64,000 nucleotides of DNA from Segatella copri DSM 18205 (GTDB lineage: Bacteria > Bacteroidota > Bacteroidia > Bacteroidales > Bacteroidaceae), in assembly GCF_025151535.1 (NCBI RefSeq), contig NZ_CP102288.1, forward strand, positions 2,117,501 through 2,181,500, in the 5' to 3' direction. A program made the position numbers and the translations under genes. The notes beneath the pieces are model-generated. The model was not told the origin of the DNA and searched no databases. It worked only from the letters and a program-made list of their open reading frames with translations. Below are positions 30,069-39,110 of the stretch, one piece after another; positions within the stretch are counted from its first letter, which is position 1, and every line of letters begins with the position of its first letter.

Positions 30069-32786
30069 CTATGCAGTTGTTCTTAATACTATAAATTTAT
30101 ATACGGAATCCAAAGCCTCGTCAGCTTTCTTCATGTTTCCGAAAGCTGCAATCAATTGGGCTGCATGGGTGACATCGTTCTTCCTTATCTCTCGCACGTT
30201 GCAGGCTCCATTGGCTGCGATGTATTCCACTATCTTGCCTATCAAATCTTTCTGCTTCGCTGTTATATCCATCTGTTTTCGACCATACCAAAGATTAAAC
30301 ATACTTCGAGCCGTAGGATAGGCACTTTCCAGTTTTTCGGTCTGATGGTAAGCGAAGCGTACCAGTTGGATGATGTTGGTAAGAGCCTCCGATTCTTCCT
30401 TCCTGGTCGTGCGGCGTACTTTATCACCATATACGATGGCGTATGAATTCCATAAGAGCTTTTGTGCAAAGCGGTTGTTCTCCATCTTCAACTTGTTTTC
30501 CAAGTCTTTCAGCATGGAATAGGTGATAGGTTCGCCCTCGTTATTATATAGAATGCGTAAAGCTTCTATGTCATCACAGTGGTCGCAGCAATATTGTTCA
30601 AATGCATCTGTGGTACTTTGAGCCTCTTCTATAGAGAAACCTTTGGATATGAGCGTATCTTCTCCAGGCATCAGTGTGTTGACAAAACCAGCTGCAAGAA
30701 TCAGTATGTACTTACGGACATTGGCATGATTAGCTATCGGAGATACCAAACCCTTACGTTCATTGTTAGGTTCATTGATATCTACGTATGGTGGCAATTG
30801 TGGCTGGTGCTCAGGATCGAGAGCATTATAGATGCGTTGAGCAATTTCCAGCATGTCATCATGAGCGATGCGGACAAATTCCTGTCGCTGTGCATTATCT
30901 GCCTTATTGTAAAGTCTGGATAATGTGGCAGCAAGCCGCTTGAGGTAATTGTCTGGCAGATTTCCATGAGCGATACGTTCCAATAGTTCTTTTAATGTGA
31001 TGGTCTCTGTCTCTGGACCTTCATACTGACCTGGTATGATATGCTCATGTTCGGTTACTCCTACTGCATCAACAAGGAAGAAACAGTCTTTGCTTATTGC
31101 ATTAGGTGTCACGTTGCGCAGCTGTTCATCACCTATTGTCCGGACTCCACGCCCTTTCATCTGTGTATAGAGGGGAGCTGAAGCCACATCACGCATAAAC
31201 ATCACGACTTCCAGAGGCTTTACATCTGTTCCTGTTGCCACAAGAGTACAGGTTACGGCAATGCGAAAGTCCTTGTCGTTACGAAACTGGCGTATCAGTT
31301 CATTGCTATCTCCTGCTGAATAGGTTATCTTCTGAACAAAGCGGTCATCCGTGCGTCCAAAAACTTCTTTAGCAATTTGAACGATATTTGTTGCATGGTT
31401 TTCGTTGAGCGCAAAGATGAGGGTCTTGGGTAGATAGTCCATGTTTGGCTCTCTTTGAGGGTCATTGAACATTTCTGTATAGACAGCATCACGATAAGTG
31501 GAAAGAATAAGTTTTATCTGGGCAGGGTTGATGATGCTTCGATTTAACTCTTCTTTCGTATAAGTCTTCGTTTCCTTTGTGCTTACGGTTTTAACTTCAC
31601 CAGTGTATCGAGTCTCAACTTTGGTTTTCTGACCTTGCATGATAGCTCCACCTTCTTCTGTTACCTTTGTTCTGATTCGATAGATGCGGCTATCGACGTT
31701 GACACCATCTATGACTGACTGCTCAAGCGTATAGTTTACAACACGGTTGTTGTTGAAGAATGCCATCGTTTCTGGAATTGGTGTCGCTGTAAGACCAATA
31801 AGGCGAGCTGTATCAAAGTATTCTAGCACCTTGCGCCAGTTGCCATAAATAGAACGGTGACACTCATCTATAATGATAAGGTCGAAGAAATCGTGTGGTA
31901 AGTTTGGGTTGTCTGGTAATGTTACTTCACCATCAGCTGTATCTTCATCGTCATCATCTGTATCCGTAATCTCTTCTCCTTTTAAGAGTGAGAATAATCT
32001 TTGTATGGTACAGATAACCACATTGCTGTCTGTTGGTACTTCAGCCGACTTCAACCTGTTGACTGCATAGATAGTATTGAAGGCATCACCAGTTTCCGTA
32101 AGGCGGAATGTGCCAAACTCTGTTTCTGCCTGTTTTCCGAGGTTATTGCGGTCAACAAGAAACAGAACACGACGCATAGGAGTATAGCTAAGCATGCGAT
32201 AGGCCGTGAGACATGCCGTATATGTTTTGCCGGCACCAGTAGCTAGAACCATCAATGCACGATTTTGCCCTATACGGAAGCTCTTCTCCAATTCCGTGAC
32301 TGCCTCATATTGGCATTCTCGCAGACCTTTCTTATTCAATGTAGGAAGTCCGGCAAAAGGGTCGTCTATACCTAACATCTTTACTATTTCCTTAGGAGTA
32401 AGAATGCGGCTGATAGTTTCCCATTCTGAAGTTTCACGATGTCTATAATCAAAAAACTCTATTTCCTTGCCATTTGATTTAAAAAGGAAAGGCAAAGGTT
32501 TTTGCCAGGCTTGATAACAGTCAGGTACACTCTTTGCATATGTGATAGCCTGTTCACTCACAATATTGGAAGAAATATTAATTTCCTCTCGTTTAGCTTC
32601 GAGCACACCGACAGCTTTCCCATTGATAAACAGGAAATAATCTGCTTCAAGATTGCCTTTAAGCAATCCCTCACGAATAGCTACGGCTGAGATGGTAGGC
32701 TCGTATTCATCCCGATTGACAACCTTCCATCCTGCATCAGCAAACCATTGGTCTATTTTGACTCTTGCTTTTTCTTCTGGCGTCAT
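30069..32786 (-). CDS. hsdR: Type I restriction endonuclease/translocase subunit
   Basis: 905 residues. The N-terminal nuclease core has YFLFINGKAVGVLEAKRE (D/E-x-K of the PD-(D/E)XK site). The helicase motor has Walker A VLATGAGKTYTA (about residue 185), DEAH-box variant IIIDECHRSIYG, GLTATPIPE, and a late QMKGRGVR (motif VI). The C-terminal third matches the EcoEI-type HsdR C domain. It is first in the operon; TATCTTTG at 32820-32813 lies 26 bp upstream. Confidence 0.97.
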   Translation of the reverse strand: MTPEEKARVKIDQWFADAGWKVVNRDEYEPTISAVAIREGLLKGNLEADYFLFINGKAVGVLEAKREEINISSNIVSEQAITYAKSVPDCYQAWQKPLPFLFKSNGKEIEFFDYRHRETSEWETISRILTPKEIVKMLGIDDPFAGLPTLNKKGLRECQYEAVTELEKSFRIGQNRALMVLATGAGKTYTACLTAYRMLSYTPMRRVLFLVDRNNLGKQAETEFGTFRLTETGDAFNTIYAVNRLKSAEVPTDSNVVICTIQRLFSLLKGEEITDTDDDDEDTADGEVTLPDNPNLPHDFFDLIIIDECHRSIYGNWRKVLEYFDTARLIGLTATPIPETMAFFNNNRVVNYTLEQSVIDGVNVDSRIYRIRTKVTEEGGAIMQGQKTKVETRYTGEVKTVSTKETKTYTKEELNRSIINPAQIKLILSTYRDAVYTEMFNDPQREPNMDYLPKTLIFALNENHATNIVQIAKEVFGRTDDRFVQKITYSAGDSNELIRQFRNDKDFRIAVTCTLVATGTDVKPLEVVMFMRDVASAPLYTQMKGRGVRTIGDEQLRNVTPNAISKDCFFLVDAVGVTEHEHIIPGQYEGPETETITLKELLERIAHGNLPDNYLKRLAATLSRLYNKADNAQRQEFVRIAHDDMLEIAQRIYNALDPEHQPQLPPYVDINEPNNERKGLVSPIANHANVRKYILILAAGFVNTLMPGEDTLISKGFSIEEAQSTTDAFEQYCCDHCDDIEALRILYNNEGEPITYSMLKDLENKLKMENNRFAQKLLWNSYAIVYGDKVRRTTRKEESEALTNIIQLVRFAYHQTEKLESAYPTARSMFNLWYGRKQMDITAKQKDLIGKIVEYIAANGACNVREIRKNDVTHAAQLIAAFGNMKKADEALDSVYKFIVLRTTA

Positions 32787-32812
32787 AGTTTTGTTACCTA
32801 TTATTTTAGTTA

Positions 32813-32820
32813 CAAAGATA
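32813..32820 (-). promoter_or_regulatory. -7 element of the hsdR operon
   Basis: TATCTTTG on the minus strand, 26 bp before the hsdR ATG. No convincing TTG at 19-21 bp was found. Confidence 0.5.
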
Positions 32821-32969
32821 ATGATAATATTTCACTTGACCATTTATATGATTCACTATTTATACTTTTTTGTCTTTTCCGAATGAAAATAAGTATAAGG
32901 GATAAAGGGAAAGTGCATCTTTCTTCATTATATTACAGGAAACGTTTTTCTAAAACTAATGCCACTATT

Positions 32970-33064
32970 GCCACACTTCAAGTTAACCAATTGGTTTTTA
33001 ACTATTTAAGCGTTGCAATATGGGCATTTTCTATTATCACCTATTGCCACCTATTGCCACACTC
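32970..33064. repeat. Upstream TTGCCAC repeats of the VirE-type module
   Basis: ATTGCCAC occurs at about 32966 and in the tandem CTATTGCCACCTATTGCCAC around 33042-33060. The complementary GTGGCA occurs several times just after the module (36058-36085: GTGGCAAT, GTGGCATT, GTGGCAAC). The repeats thus bracket the two genes in opposite orientation. Confidence 0.6.
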
Positions 33065-33151
33065 GGGCGAAAAACGGGGGATTTTCAGCGAAAAAGCAGA
33101 GGAATACTTATTGTTTTCGCAGAAAAACATTAAAAAAGTGGAGAAAAAGGC

Positions 33152-33182
33152 TTGCGGTTTCGAACATTTTTTTGTATTTTTG
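33152..33182 (+). promoter_or_regulatory. Promoter of the DUF6078/VirE-type module
   Basis: TTG (33152-33154), 20 bp, TATTTTTG (33175-33182), about 50 bp before the first start codon. Confidence 0.7.
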
Positions 33183-33233
33183 CAACCAACAGGAAAAATT
33201 CCTGCCGATTCCACCTAGAAGCTTACGACTCCT

Positions 33234-33716
33234 GTGAAACCACTTTATACACATTTAACCCAAAGACCAATGACACAAGCAGATTTAGTCAGACTCTACT
33301 TCAACAAAGAAAGTGCTTACAACTCATGGGACTATTGCTTCAACCAGCAATGTCCACTGGCTCAGGAATGTGCACACTATCTGTCCGTAACCTACAAGAA
33401 ACCGGAACAGACCAAAGGCTACGCCATCTATCCCGATGCCTACCACGACAACAAGTGCGAACATTTCCTGCAGCTGCAGATGATGAAAATGGCATACGGC
33501 TTTATGAATATTCTTGAAGAATTGAAGCGCAAAGACGAAGCCAGTTTCAGAGTACACATGACTTCCTATTTCGGAAGCAAGACTTCATACTATCGCTATA
33601 AATTAGGACAGACAGGACTCGTACCTGAACAGCAGCAGTACGTGCTGAAATGGTGCCAGCAACATGGATACACCAACATGAGGTTCGACCGCTATGCAGA
33701 AGAGGTCAACTATTAA
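33234..33716 (+). CDS. DUF6078-like small protein
   Basis: 160 residues, cytosolic. The most striking feature is a Cys pattern, CFNQQCPLAQECAHYL with a later NKCEHF (four Cys, about residues 35-80), which could bind a metal. SYFGSKTSYYRYKLGQTGL follows. An alternative start at 33270 (MTQADLV) is possible. It recalls a Bacteroidota family of unknown function (DUF6078). It shares a promoter with the VirE-type gene 234 bp downstream. Confidence 0.65.
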   Translation: MKPLYTHLTQRPMTQADLVRLYFNKESAYNSWDYCFNQQCPLAQECAHYLSVTYKKPEQTKGYAIYPDAYHDNKCEHFLQLQMMKMAYGFMNILEELKRKDEASFRVHMTSYFGSKTSYYRYKLGQTGLVPEQQQYVLKWCQQHGYTNMRFDRYAEEVNY

Positions 33717-33757
33717 CAGCCGCACGCCGATAAAGATCTTAACCCACGTATATGGTC

Positions 33758-33900
33758 ACTCGTACCCGTGTACATGAGTATCCGTACCCATGTACACGGG
33801 TACGGATGACCAACACGATGAGCACGGATGACCGAGACGACGGGCACGAGTACCCGGCATAGTCGGGCACATTTGCCCAACGCCTTGGGCAAAGCTGGGC
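33758..33900. repeat. GC-rich cluster of palindromes between the two module genes
   Basis: CGTACCCGTGTACATG (33761-33776) and CATGTACACGGGTACG (33789-33804) are perfect 16-bp arms around 12 bases. Further on, GCCCAACGCCTTGGGC with flanking TTG/CAA makes an 8-bp hairpin (about 33871-33891), and CCCG/CGGG pair just before. The stretch is far more GC-rich than its surroundings and lies between the DUF6078-like and VirE-type genes. Confidence 0.85.
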
Positions 33901-33950
33901 AAAACCATCGGCAACCCGAAGTATCACCCTATCAACAAATTAGCAGAAAT

Positions 33951-36032
33951 ATGAAGTTTACTATTACAAGAATCAACAAACAGAACAAGTTGATGGTCAG
34001 TTCGAAAACCATAGAACGGTTTCTGGAGCGCATCGCTAAAGATGATGCCAAGCTGAGTGTCACCAATTTCAGAATGAGTGTGCCGCTCATGGAAGCCGAC
34101 TACCAGTACTACAAAGGCATCAAGGAATGGCAGCACGTTTATCCAGCCGCAGAATTCAACAAGGATGAAAGCGGCAATCTCGTCTTCCAGAAATCAAACG
34201 GACTGGTGATGCTCCACTTCATCAACCTCATGTCGGACCAGGAAAAAGATGCCGTCAAGAAGACGGTCAGTCTGCTGCCGATGACCTTCGCTGCCTTCGA
34301 AGGAGCCGACGGCAGAAGCCTCATCGTGCTCGTAAGCATCTGCAACGAAGAAGGAAAAATCCCGACAAAAGAAGCCGATGCCGACTTACTCTACCAGTCT
34401 GCCTACGAACAGGTAAAAACGCTCTACCAGTCGCAGGTACAAGTAGCCATCAAACCCGAAAAGCCATCATTGTCATCCAACTTCATGCTTACGCTGGATG
34501 CCTCTCCTTATTATAACAGCAAGGCAGTGGCGATGCGCATCTCCCAAAATATGAAGAAGGTAGCCTCAGCCCCTAAGAATGTAGAGGATCTGAAGACATA
34601 CGATGACTATGAATTCCTCTACCGCAAGGCAGCAGAAGAGACGAAGGAAGAGATGAAAAAAGCCAACATCTCATGGCAGAACGATGAAGACCGGTTCCTT
34701 GCCGGTTTCTCAGCCATCGCCATCAAGCTCTGCAACATGGGCCTCAGCGAAGAAGAAGCTTTCATCCATATCCGCCGCAACAACTGGGGACATGTGACAG
34801 AAGAGAAACTCCGCCAGATAGTGGGCACCGCTTACGATACCCATTCCAAAGACAGGAAGACGGAGAAATCTGCCTCAGGCAGAAAAGGTCGTGCCGAAAT
34901 TCTGCAGATGATCAGATACCTGGAGAGCCGGTACCAGTTCCGTTACAATACCGTGATGAAATATACCGAATACCGCCCGAACAATTCATGGGTTGGCGAT
35001 TTCAGACCGGTGGATGCCCGTGTGCAGAAAAGCATGACGCTGGATGTTCAGATAGCCGACATCCACGTAAGCATCAAGGATGTAAGGAATTTTCTAGAAT
35101 CAGACCGCATCAGAAACTACAGTCCAATAGAGTCCTATCTCTATGACTGTCTGGGGAAATGGGACGGCAAGGACCGCATCCGTGCCCTGGCACGAACCGT
35201 ACCCACCAACAATCCTCATTGGGAAGACTGGTTTTACACCTGGTTTCTGGGAATGGTTGACCAGTGGCGCGGCATGTATCGCCGTCAATATGGCAACAGT
35301 ACCATGCCGCTGCTCATTTCCAAGCAAGGTTACAACAAGAGCACCTTCTGCCGCCGTCTCATCCCTACCGAATTATCGTGGGGCTTCAGCGACAACATGA
35401 TTCTCTCAGAAAAGCGTCAGGTATTGCAGGCGATGTCACAATTTCTGCTCATCAATCTCGATGAGTTCAATCAGATTTCACCACAGGTGCAGCAGGGATT
35501 TCTGAAGAATCTGCTGCAGTTGCCTACGGTGAAAATCAAGCCGCCATACGGAAGTCATGTACAGGAATTCCCTCGTCTAGCCTCCTTCATCGCCACGAGC
35601 AACATGACCGACATTCTTTCCGACCCATCCGGCAACCGCCGTTTCCTGGGAGTAGAACTGACGGGACCTATCGATGTGAGTGGCAGACTGAACTATGAGC
35701 AGCTTTATGCGCAGGCGATGCAAGCTCTGGAGCATGGCGAAAAATCCTATTTCGACGCCAAGGAAACCGCAATCATCATGCAACATAACAGACAATTTGA
35801 GCAGATTTCCCCTATCAAGCAATGTTTTCTGCAGGTTTTTGAGCCTGCAAGTACCCCGGAAAATGGCGAATATCTGATGGCAGCCGCCATTTTCGACATT
35901 TTAAAGCAGAAATTCGGCTCTTCTCTCCAGATTTCGAGTATACAGAAATTGGGCAGAGAGCTTCAGAATATAGAAGGTTTGAAGAACCGAAGAACAAGAT
36001 TTGGTACTGAGTATCTGGTAGTTAGGAAATAA
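33951..36032 (+). CDS. BT4734-like/VirE-type protein
   Basis: 693 residues from ATG 33951; a longer frame back to 33828 crosses the palindrome cluster and is rejected. The N-terminal third is like the BT4734/BF3469 domain. A middle helical part with NISWQNDEDRFLAGFSAIAIK follows. The C-terminal VirE P-loop domain has a degenerate Walker A LLISKQGYNKSTFCRRLIP (about residue 470) and Walker B FLLINLDEFNQ, then ASFIATSNMTDILSDPSGNRRF. Such proteins resemble primase/helicases of mobile elements. What it replicates or senses is unknown. Confidence 0.85.
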   Translation: MKFTITRINKQNKLMVSSKTIERFLERIAKDDAKLSVTNFRMSVPLMEADYQYYKGIKEWQHVYPAAEFNKDESGNLVFQKSNGLVMLHFINLMSDQEKDAVKKTVSLLPMTFAAFEGADGRSLIVLVSICNEEGKIPTKEADADLLYQSAYEQVKTLYQSQVQVAIKPEKPSLSSNFMLTLDASPYYNSKAVAMRISQNMKKVASAPKNVEDLKTYDDYEFLYRKAAEETKEEMKKANISWQNDEDRFLAGFSAIAIKLCNMGLSEEEAFIHIRRNNWGHVTEEKLRQIVGTAYDTHSKDRKTEKSASGRKGRAEILQMIRYLESRYQFRYNTVMKYTEYRPNNSWVGDFRPVDARVQKSMTLDVQIADIHVSIKDVRNFLESDRIRNYSPIESYLYDCLGKWDGKDRIRALARTVPTNNPHWEDWFYTWFLGMVDQWRGMYRRQYGNSTMPLLISKQGYNKSTFCRRLIPTELSWGFSDNMILSEKRQVLQAMSQFLLINLDEFNQISPQVQQGFLKNLLQLPTVKIKPPYGSHVQEFPRLASFIATSNMTDILSDPSGNRRFLGVELTGPIDVSGRLNYEQLYAQAMQALEHGEKSYFDAKETAIIMQHNRQFEQISPIKQCFLQVFEPASTPENGEYLMAAAIFDILKQKFGSSLQISSIQKLGRELQNIEGLKNRRTRFGTEYLVVRK

Positions 36033-36243
36033 CCTGCTCATTTCCTTATAAAAAAGAGCGTGGCAATGCGTGGCATTAAGTGGCAACAGAAACACCGCTT
36101 ACTGCCACGCATTATTCACTTATAATCAATGAGTTAAATGCATTGGTGATAGATGTGGCAATAAGAATAGAAAAACATTTTCGTACAATAATCATAAAGG
36201 TAGGAGTAAACTTCTCTTCCTCCTCTAATTATCCTTTGTTTTG

Positions 36244-36450
36244 CTATTGCTTATTCCTTAGTTCTTCTATCAAGTCATTTACAATATATGTATCACTCAT
36301 TAGATGCAAGCCAAGTTCTTTGTCATGTAACATACGGCAAACGTCAGAGTCATAGAATATCTGTAAAGCCCTGTCGGTTGATATATGTAACGTATCAGCT
36401 AGTTGCTTTATGATACGAGCGATTTTATTCCATAATAAGAAATCCAACAT
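36244..36450 (-). CDS. DUF3791-like protein, second copy of a triad
   Basis: 68 residues: MLDFLLWNKIARIIKQLADT, then a helical part ending TYIVNDLIEELRNKQ. It resembles the small DUF3791 proteins that flank a DUF3990 gene in Bacteroidales. Its start is 3 bp from the end of the DUF3990 remnant. Such small proteins could be partners or neutralisers of the DUF3990 protein; this is inferred. Confidence 0.7.
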   Translation of the reverse strand: MLDFLLWNKIARIIKQLADTLHISTDRALQIFYDSDVCRMLHDKELGLHLMSDTYIVNDLIEELRNKQ

Positions 36451-36452
36451 AA

Positions 36453-36541
36453 TTATATCCTTTCATATGATTTGAATTGTAAATACTTATCAACTATCTC
36501 CTGGCTTAATATGAACCATGATATAATATTTGCTTTTCCAT
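36453..36541 (-). pseudogene. DUF3990 gene reduced to its two ends
   Basis: From ATG 36541 the minus strand reads MEKQILYHGSY then a stop; ILYHGS is the start of DUF3990 proteins. After a stop the frame reading QEIVDKYLQFKSYERI ends at TAA 36455-36453, like a C-terminus. The 150 or more codons expected between are missing. The ATG overlaps the stop of the upstream DUF3791-like gene (TAATG), as in an intact coupled operon. Confidence 0.6.
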
Positions 36542-36789
36542 TATTCTTTTCTTTCCCAATTTTTAAGAGCTTCGACCACATCATTCGCTACAGCTTCCCG
36601 GCTCTCAGTATGTAGAGTGTCATAGCAATCTTGGATGAGACTCTTGATTAGCCCCACCTTATCCAATCGCTTTCTCATTTCAGACGGCGATATACCCATT
36701 TTTTGTGCCGAAGCCTCGATAGCCAACACCGTAAAGGCGAGGCGGTCAAACTCTGGGTCACTTTTCAGCAACAGTTCTCTATCTTCCAT
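36541..36789 (-). CDS. DUF3791-like protein, first copy of a triad
   Basis: 82 residues: MEDRELLLKSDPEFDRLAFT, AIEASAQKMGISPSEMRKRL, then YDTLHTESREAVANDVVEAL. This is the larger DUF3791 type. A TAAATTTG element lies at 36823-36816. Its stop overlaps the start of the gutted DUF3990 gene. Confidence 0.7.
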   Translation of the reverse strand: MEDRELLLKSDPEFDRLAFTVLAIEASAQKMGISPSEMRKRLDKVGLIKSLIQDCYDTLHTESREAVANDVVEALKNWERKE

Positions 36790-36907
36790 TCTTTACAAAA
36801 TATTGTATTTGAATGCAAATTTAAAGATTTTCTCTGATATTCCACTCTATTTCAGAGTTAAATAAAGAAAAATAGACTGATTTTGCCAATGTCTTTGACA
36901 GTATCGG

Positions 36908-36968
36908 CAAATCGGCACCACTATAGCGCATAAATCGGTACCATCATAGCGCACCAATCGGTACCAAA
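36908..36968. repeat. Tandem 22-24 bp repeats with GGTACC
   Basis: AAATCGGCACCACTATAGCG, AAATCGGTACCATCATAGCG and CAATCGGTACC follow one another with a 22-24 bp period. The core CGGTACC is nearly palindromic. They lie upstream of the DUF3791 genes and of the IS remnants. Confidence 0.75.
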
Positions 36969-37080
36969 AAGATGCTAAGTTCTGCTCATGTATAACAATA
37001 ACCGCCTATCTTTGCAGAAGAATTTTAAAATCTGTAGTAAACGCTCACCCAGCATGAAGCTCGCATCATCGGTTGCGAGA

Positions 37081-39110
37081 CCCCCCCAGACCGTCCGAAA
37101 ACCTTGATTTTCTGCTGTTTATCACTGTTTTGAGGGCATATAAAGCCCTCTAAGCTAGTCTGGGGACCAGCTCTAAAATTTCGATTTCTAATAAAATTCA
37201 TAATTGATGTGCTCAAATCGAGCGAAAATAAGTGATAGGAGGTCTAAAAATTAAGTTGTGGGGACCTCCTTCTTCCCCTTATGCCATCTTTGCGATCAAT
37301 TGTGGAACGCCAAGCATAGAGATGGCTCTACGCATGTTATAGGAGAGGCAGATGAGGGCCATTTCGGCCTCCACCTTAACCTTCGTTTTCAATAAAAAAT
37401 AATACGCCCCTAAGGTTCTCTTCATCGTTCCAAAAGGATGTTCTGAGAGACACATTCTTTGCGCCATCTTCTTCTTGTCTAAATGAAGTTTGTATGTCAC
37501 AATCTTGTGTTCTTTAACTTCTCGTTTCATCTTAGTCTTAGGAGGTTCCTGGTCTTCCTGATGATTACTGGAGTCTACCTTGTAATTCTGAGCTTTCATC
37601 ACGAGAGTATCCTTGTTGAAGTCTGCTTCTTTAAATGCTGCTTTAGTACACTTATGCGAGCATTTTTTGCAAGCCAACTTATTGCAATAACGGATACGAC
37701 CATCCTTCTTTAAGGACTTCTGACGTAATATAGAGCCCTGCGGACAATACACTAAATTCTTAGCAGCATCTCTAACAAAGTAGCCTTGCAGCGCAAGCTG
37801 TTTGAGTTCCTCATCAGACATTTCCTTTATATTACTTGATGCCGTACATTCGTAGGATTTACGAACACCAATTTGGGGAGAGTCAAGGATGCCTGCATAG
37901 GCAGTCGGTATTTTGCCAGCCTTAAGGCAAGTTTCGAGATTCTCGGGCTTTTTGCTGTTTAGCATATCATCTGTTACGGTAGCTTCTACATATTCAAACT
38001 CTACTTCAGCAACATCATCGCCATCTCGCTGTATTACATTAGGGATGATTCCTGCAGCCAAAGCGTTTGCCATGTCTTTTGGATCCTGATAACCCTTGTC
38101 GGCAACAACTTCTACTATTTCATGTTCCAAATCATTCTTGGCCTCAGTCAGTGTTTCCGTAATTTCGCCATGATCAGTAGGATTGGTGGTAACATTGTAG
38201 GTGGCTATCAGATGACTGTCTGCCTCGACGGCTGTCTGTACATTATAGCCAACGTTAAAACCGTCATTGAACTTCATCAACTTAGAATCAGGATCTGTGA
38301 GTGAAAGTTGTTTCTCTCCACTTTCCTCCAGTTGATTACGATATTCTTTGTAATCCGCCTGACGCTTCTGAACCACCTCCAGATTAAGCTCGGTTTCATC
38401 CCTGCCAAACTTACGTTCATCATCGAAGTCGTTCTTTTCCAAATCCTCCAAGTACTGACGCTCATGCGCTTCAAGACGGGCAATACGATCATCAAGCTTA
38501 TTGAGAGTAAAGTTGTTATCCTTTGAATTTACAGCCTTGAACTTACTACCATCAATAGATAAGTAAGAATGGCTGAAGAGTCCAAAGGAATCCAACTGCT
38601 TATTCAATGATTTAAAAACTTTCTTGATAGGCTTCAAATTATCCTTTCGGAAATCAGAAACTGTACGAAAGTCAGGGGTTACCTTGCTTAAAAGCCACAT
38701 AACCTCGATATTGACAACGCACGCTTTGGCCAACTTTCGAGAAGAACGGATAGAATTGAAATAACCATAAATGAGTAGTTTCAATATGTCTGAAGGGTCA
38801 TATGAAGGTCGTCCACCATTTCCAGGAGCCTCACGTTTAGTATGATTGAAGCCGAGTTCTTCTAAATCCTGGCTATCTACAAACGCATCAATGTAGCGAA
38901 CGGGATTATCCTGCTCGATGTACTCGTCCAGACAAGCCGGAAACAATACGTATTGTCTTCTATCTTCACCTTTAATGTACTTCATAAGCGATAAATGTTT
39001 GATAGCTACAAAGTTACGAAAATATTTCGAGAAAACCAAAGATAAAGTGTTAACAATAAGAAATATTAGGAGACATTTTGGCTGCTATGGGTTTTCAGAC
39101 AATCTCCCCT
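37081..39110. mobile_element. IS1182-family insertion sequence
   Basis: About 2.03 kb. Imperfect inverted ends: left CAGACCGTCCGAAAACC (37087 on), right the complement of AGATTGTCTGAAAACC (about 39090-39107). It interrupts an older IS1634 copy. The target duplication could not be resolved. A GGAGGTC/GACCTCC hairpin (37238-37269) follows the transposase gene. Confidence 0.78.
37279..38985 (-). CDS. IS1182-family transposase
   Basis: 568 residues from ATG 38985 (MKYIKGEDRRQYVLFPACLD); the frame is open to 39039 but upstream codons are not conserved in character and a TAACTTTG promoter element lies at 39016-39009. DDE residues are seen in YLSIDGSKFKAV, VVADKGYQDP and the late FGTMKRTLGAYYFLLKTK segment. 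A Cys-rich part (CPQGS, CKKCSHKCTKA) is usual for the family. Intact. Confidence 0.9.
   Translation of the reverse strand: MKYIKGEDRRQYVLFPACLDEYIEQDNPVRYIDAFVDSQDLEELGFNHTKREAPGNGGRPSYDPSDILKLLIYGYFNSIRSSRKLAKACVVNIEVMWLLSKVTPDFRTVSDFRKDNLKPIKKVFKSLNKQLDSFGLFSHSYLSIDGSKFKAVNSKDNNFTLNKLDDRIARLEAHERQYLEDLEKNDFDDERKFGRDETELNLEVVQKRQADYKEYRNQLEESGEKQLSLTDPDSKLMKFNDGFNVGYNVQTAVEADSHLIATYNVTTNPTDHGEITETLTEAKNDLEHEIVEVVADKGYQDPKDMANALAAGIIPNVIQRDGDDVAEVEFEYVEATVTDDMLNSKKPENLETCLKAGKIPTAYAGILDSPQIGVRKSYECTASSNIKEMSDEELKQLALQGYFVRDAAKNLVYCPQGSILRQKSLKKDGRIRYCNKLACKKCSHKCTKAAFKEADFNKDTLVMKAQNYKVDSSNHQEDQEPPKTKMKREVKEHKIVTYKLHLDKKKMAQRMCLSEHPFGTMKRTLGAYYFLLKTKVKVEAEMALICLSYNMRRAISMLGVPQLIAKMA

Noticed and set aside
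32748..33218. 156-codon plus-strand ORF upstream of the DUF6078-like gene
   Set aside because: It runs over the hsdR start, the repeats and the promoter at 33152-33182; the composition is that of an AT-rich gap.
33828..33950. N-terminal extension of the VirE-type protein
   Set aside because: The extra codons read through the GC-rich palindromes; MKFTITRINKQ at 33951 fits the family start.
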